Source: Acetobacterium woodii
GTDB taxonomy: Bacteria > Bacillota > Clostridia > Eubacteriales > Eubacteriaceae
Assembly: GCA_016213825.1 (NCBI GenBank)
Contig: JACQZP010000026.1
Coordinates: forward strand, 310,001 to 374,000
Direction: 5' to 3'
Length of the DNA: 64,000 nucleotides
The position numbers were made by a program, and so were the translations under genes. How positions within the stretch are numbered: position 1 is the first letter of the stretch; every line of letters starts with the position of its first letter. The notes under the pieces were generated by a model. That model saw nothing but the letters and a program-made list of their open reading frames with translations. It had not been told where the DNA came from and searched no databases. This document shows, one piece after another, positions 62,242-64,000 of the stretch.

Positions 62242-62751
62242 ATGAGCGCATTTAAAACAATTAAGGCAGTAAACTTTGATGTCAGTCCGTTTCGATTGAT
62301 CGGACATGACTGGATGCTGATTACTGCCGAAAAGGATGGGAAAATCAATAGTATGACGGCATCCTGGGGTGGCCTGGGTGTCATTTGGAACAAAAACGTG
62401 GCCTATATTGTGATTCGCAAGAGCCGGTTTACCAAGGAATTTGTGGATGGCTCGGAGCATTTTTCATTGACATTTTTTGACCGAAAAGAACACCAGAAAA
62501 TGCTTAACTATATGGGTACCGTATCCGGCCGGGATGAAGATAAGATAAAAGTGAGTGAACTGACTGTTGCTCATCAGGATGGGATTCCTTATTTTGAGGA
62601 AGCCAAGACCGTGATGTTGTGCCGAAAAATGTGCCGACAACCGATCGATCCGGAAAACTTTATTGATGGATCCATTGATGATCAGTGGTATGCCGACAAG
62701 GATTATCACGATCTTTATATTGGTGAAATTGTTGATATCCTGCAAAAGTAG
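62242..62751 (+). CDS. Flavin reductase-like (FMN-binding split-barrel) protein
   Basis: 169 residues of the flavin reductase-like (DIM6/NTAB) fold: DWMLITAEKDGKINSMTASW forms the FMN-binding strand-loop, VWNKNVAYIVIRKSRFTKEF follows, and HFSLTFFDRKEHQKMLNYMG completes the barrel. It binds FMN and may reduce it or use it as a cofactor. The divergent HxlR regulator and the downstream nitroreductase suggest a small redox-stress unit. Good TAAGGAG site upstream of the ATG. Confidence 0.88.
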   Translation: MSAFKTIKAVNFDVSPFRLIGHDWMLITAEKDGKINSMTASWGGLGVIWNKNVAYIVIRKSRFTKEFVDGSEHFSLTFFDRKEHQKMLNYMGTVSGRDEDKIKVSELTVAHQDGIPYFEEAKTVMLCRKMCRQPIDPENFIDGSIDDQWYADKDYHDLYIGEIVDILQK

Positions 62752-62800
62752 TATTGTTGAAAGTAGTGAAAAATAATCAAAAAATAATTGGAGGAAAAAA

Positions 62801-63292
62801 ATGAGCGTTGTATTTAATCGAACCAGTGTCAGAAAGTATGAAAACAAAGAAGTGGAAGCGGAAAAAATTGAGCTGTTATTAAAAGCGGCCATGGCTGCGC
62901 CGTCAGCTGCCAATCAACAACCCTGGGAATTTTATGTGGTTAAAAGCAAAGAAACCCTGGCTGCCCTAGCTGACTGCAGCCCCTATGGCGGATGCATCAA
63001 AGATGCCGCCCTGGCAATTGTGCCAGTTTATCGAAAAGAAATGATGATGCCGGAATTTGCCGACATCGATATGGCTGCTGCCACCCAGAATATTCTGCTG
63101 GAAGTGACCGAATTGGGACTGGGTGCCGTCTGGATCGGCATTGCGCCACTGGCAGATCGAATGGAAAATGTTCGTAAAGTTCTGAATGTTCCGGATCATC
63201 TCCAGCCCTATGCCATCATTCCGATTGGCTACCCAGTAGCGGATGCAAAACAGCAAGACCGCTTTGATGCAACCCGAGTTCATTTCGAATAA
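62801..63292 (+). CDS. Nitroreductase-family protein
   Basis: 163 residues. RTSVRKYENKEVEAEKIELL at the N-terminus, AAPSAANQQPWEFYVV and ELGLGAVWIGIAPLADRMEN are the classical nitroreductase (FMN-dependent NAD(P)H oxidoreductase) blocks. The short length fits the single-domain group. It starts 49 bases after the flavin reductase with a TTGGAGG site and is likely cotranscribed. Substrates could include quinones or nitro compounds; the family does not define one. Confidence 0.92.
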   Translation: MSVVFNRTSVRKYENKEVEAEKIELLLKAAMAAPSAANQQPWEFYVVKSKETLAALADCSPYGGCIKDAALAIVPVYRKEMMMPEFADIDMAAATQNILLEVTELGLGAVWIGIAPLADRMENVRKVLNVPDHLQPYAIIPIGYPVADAKQQDRFDATRVHFE

Positions 63293-63324
63293 ACTATAAA
63301 ATTTTAAGTGAACAGATGATATGC

Positions 63325-63372
63325 AAAACCTGTTTTCAACCGATATCGATGGCTGAAAACAGGTTTTTTATT
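63325..63372. terminator. Bidirectional terminator
   Basis: AAAACCTGTTTTCA (63325-63338) / TGAAAACAGGTTTT (63354-63367), a perfect 14-bp stem with a T-tail, between the nitroreductase and the convergent second HxlR gene. Confidence 0.88.
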
Positions 63373-63383
63373 TGAAAAAACAT

Positions 63384-63704
63384 TCATAGGTAGCGTTCCT
63401 TATACTGGGTTCCCCAGGCAGTCATCGAATCAAGAATAGGTGCCAGACTATAGCCAGTTTCGGTGAGGGTATATTCAACCCGTGGGGGAACTTCCGGATA
63501 GACTTTTCGGGTAATCAGGTCGCAGCTTTCCATGGCTCGCAAATGGCTGGTCAGAACCTTCTGGGAAATGCCGCTGACCGATTTCTTCAATTCGCCAAAA
63601 CGCTTGGTGCCGGACATCAAATCCCTTATAATCAGAACCTTCCACTTGTCGCCGATAAGCTGCAACGTCATTTCTACTGGACAATCGGGTATTTCTTTGG
63701 CCAT
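63384..63704 (-). CDS. HxlR-family transcriptional regulator, second copy
   Basis: 106 residues from the ATG at 63702-63704 (AAAGGGGAAAAAT upstream; the longer frame adds 18 unsupported residues). Winged helix with CPVEMTLQLIGDKWKVLIIR and RFGELKKSVSGISQKVLTSH, then RKVYPEVPPRVEYTLTETGY. A conserved cysteine near residue 8 is available for redox sensing. It is convergent with the nitroreductase and similar in layout to the HxlR at 61733, so it may sense a related signal. Confidence 0.9.
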   Translation of the reverse strand: MAKEIPDCPVEMTLQLIGDKWKVLIIRDLMSGTKRFGELKKSVSGISQKVLTSHLRAMESCDLITRKVYPEVPPRVEYTLTETGYSLAPILDSMTAWGTQYKERYL

Positions 63705-63958
63705 ATTTTTCCCCTTTACATATATATCGCTGTCTTTAAAACAGCTTAGCATTATCAATTTTATACAGTTATTATAATAAAATCCTTAAAAACAATCAAG
63801 AAAAATCGCATCGTCAAGCGACGGGAAATGGCTTAAAATAAAAATAGTATCCATTATATACTAAACAACATTTTTGTGCTTACTTTACCTTGAGATACTT
63901 TCGGATTATACTAAAGCAACAAGAAAAACACAATACTGTTATGAAAAAGGACAAAAAA

Positions 63959-64000
63959 ATGAAAGATAACATGAATAATAGATTGAATCAAAGTGAAGCA
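63959..64000 (+). CDS. Start of a gene running past the window end
   Basis: An AAGGA site at 63947-63951 precedes the ATG at 63959; an earlier in-frame ATG at 63941 has no site. Only 14 codons are visible (MKDNMNNRLNQSEA). No family can be assigned from so few residues. Confidence 0.45.
   Translation, partial: MKDNMNNRLNQSEA

Noticed and set aside
1-64000. CRISPR arrays, rRNA or tRNA genes, prophage
   Set aside because: No regularly spaced repeats, cloverleaf-like genes, rRNA signatures or phage structural genes were seen on either strand by reading; a dedicated tRNA search was not possible.

Overview
The window looks like a chromosome segment of a Gram-positive acetogen, most likely Acetobacterium or a close relative. 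Pointers are moderate GC content, AGGAGG-type ribosome binding sites, several TTG starts, a large set of corrinoid/tetrahydrofolate (THF) methyltransferase genes, and an electron-bifurcating acyl-CoA dehydrogenase/Etf set resembling the caffeyl-CoA reductase of Acetobacterium woodii. The genus is an inference from gene content, not from a database search.

Layout. 0-7 kb: LysR regulator and NmrA-like oxidoreductase; a PucR-type regulator divergent from a GcvT/LigM-like THF-dependent demethylase; a frameshifted diguanylate cyclase; an acetyltransferase. 7.6-14 kb: methyltransferase locus A, with a G3E GTPase, two small proteins (one His-rich), methyl-THF methyltransferase (MT II), corrinoid protein (CP), UroD-fold methyltransferase (MT I) and a 68-residue membrane protein, then a PocR-AraC regulator with its own CP. 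14-25.5 kb: lipoprotein, MarR, drug exporter, kinase-like and SRPBCC genes (the last three each broken by one apparent base deletion), a chemoreceptor, an OYE-family flavoenzyme, a cyclodeaminase-DUF924 fusion and a MerR regulator. 25.6-36 kb: locus B, with an OYE/FadH-like reductase under a MerR-type promoter, a PucR regulator, MT I-MT II-CP, a GPH transporter and a chemoreceptor. 36-41 kb: CoA-transferase, acyl-CoA dehydrogenase, EtfB and ferredoxin-fused EtfA. 41-52.7 kb: locus D, with two TetR regulators, two MT I genes, MT II, CP, a GPH transporter, an aromatic-acid-type MFS transporter, a third PucR regulator, and MT I E with a second copy of the 68-residue membrane protein. 52.8-64 kb: a redox accessory region with FMN reductase, three QueG-like Fe-S proteins, DUF1848, LysE exporter with XRE-cupin regulator, a class-M-like sirtuin, an EFR1 flavodoxin/ferredoxin, and two HxlR regulators with a flavin reductase and a nitroreductase.

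How it works together (inference from families). Each MT I would demethylate a methylated substrate, such as a methoxylated aromatic, onto a CP; MT II would pass the methyl group to THF for the Wood-Ljungdahl pathway. The side chains of demethylated phenylacrylates could then be reduced by the CoA-transferase/ACAD/Etf module or by the OYE enzymes as electron sinks. Transporters, chemoreceptors and one-per-locus regulators suggest several separate substrate-specific modules. The activating enzyme that re-reduces the corrinoid cofactor (RACE) is not encoded here.

No rRNA, tRNA, CRISPR array, transposase or prophage was recognised. Five genes carry likely one-base indels, so either local decay or assembly error must be considered.
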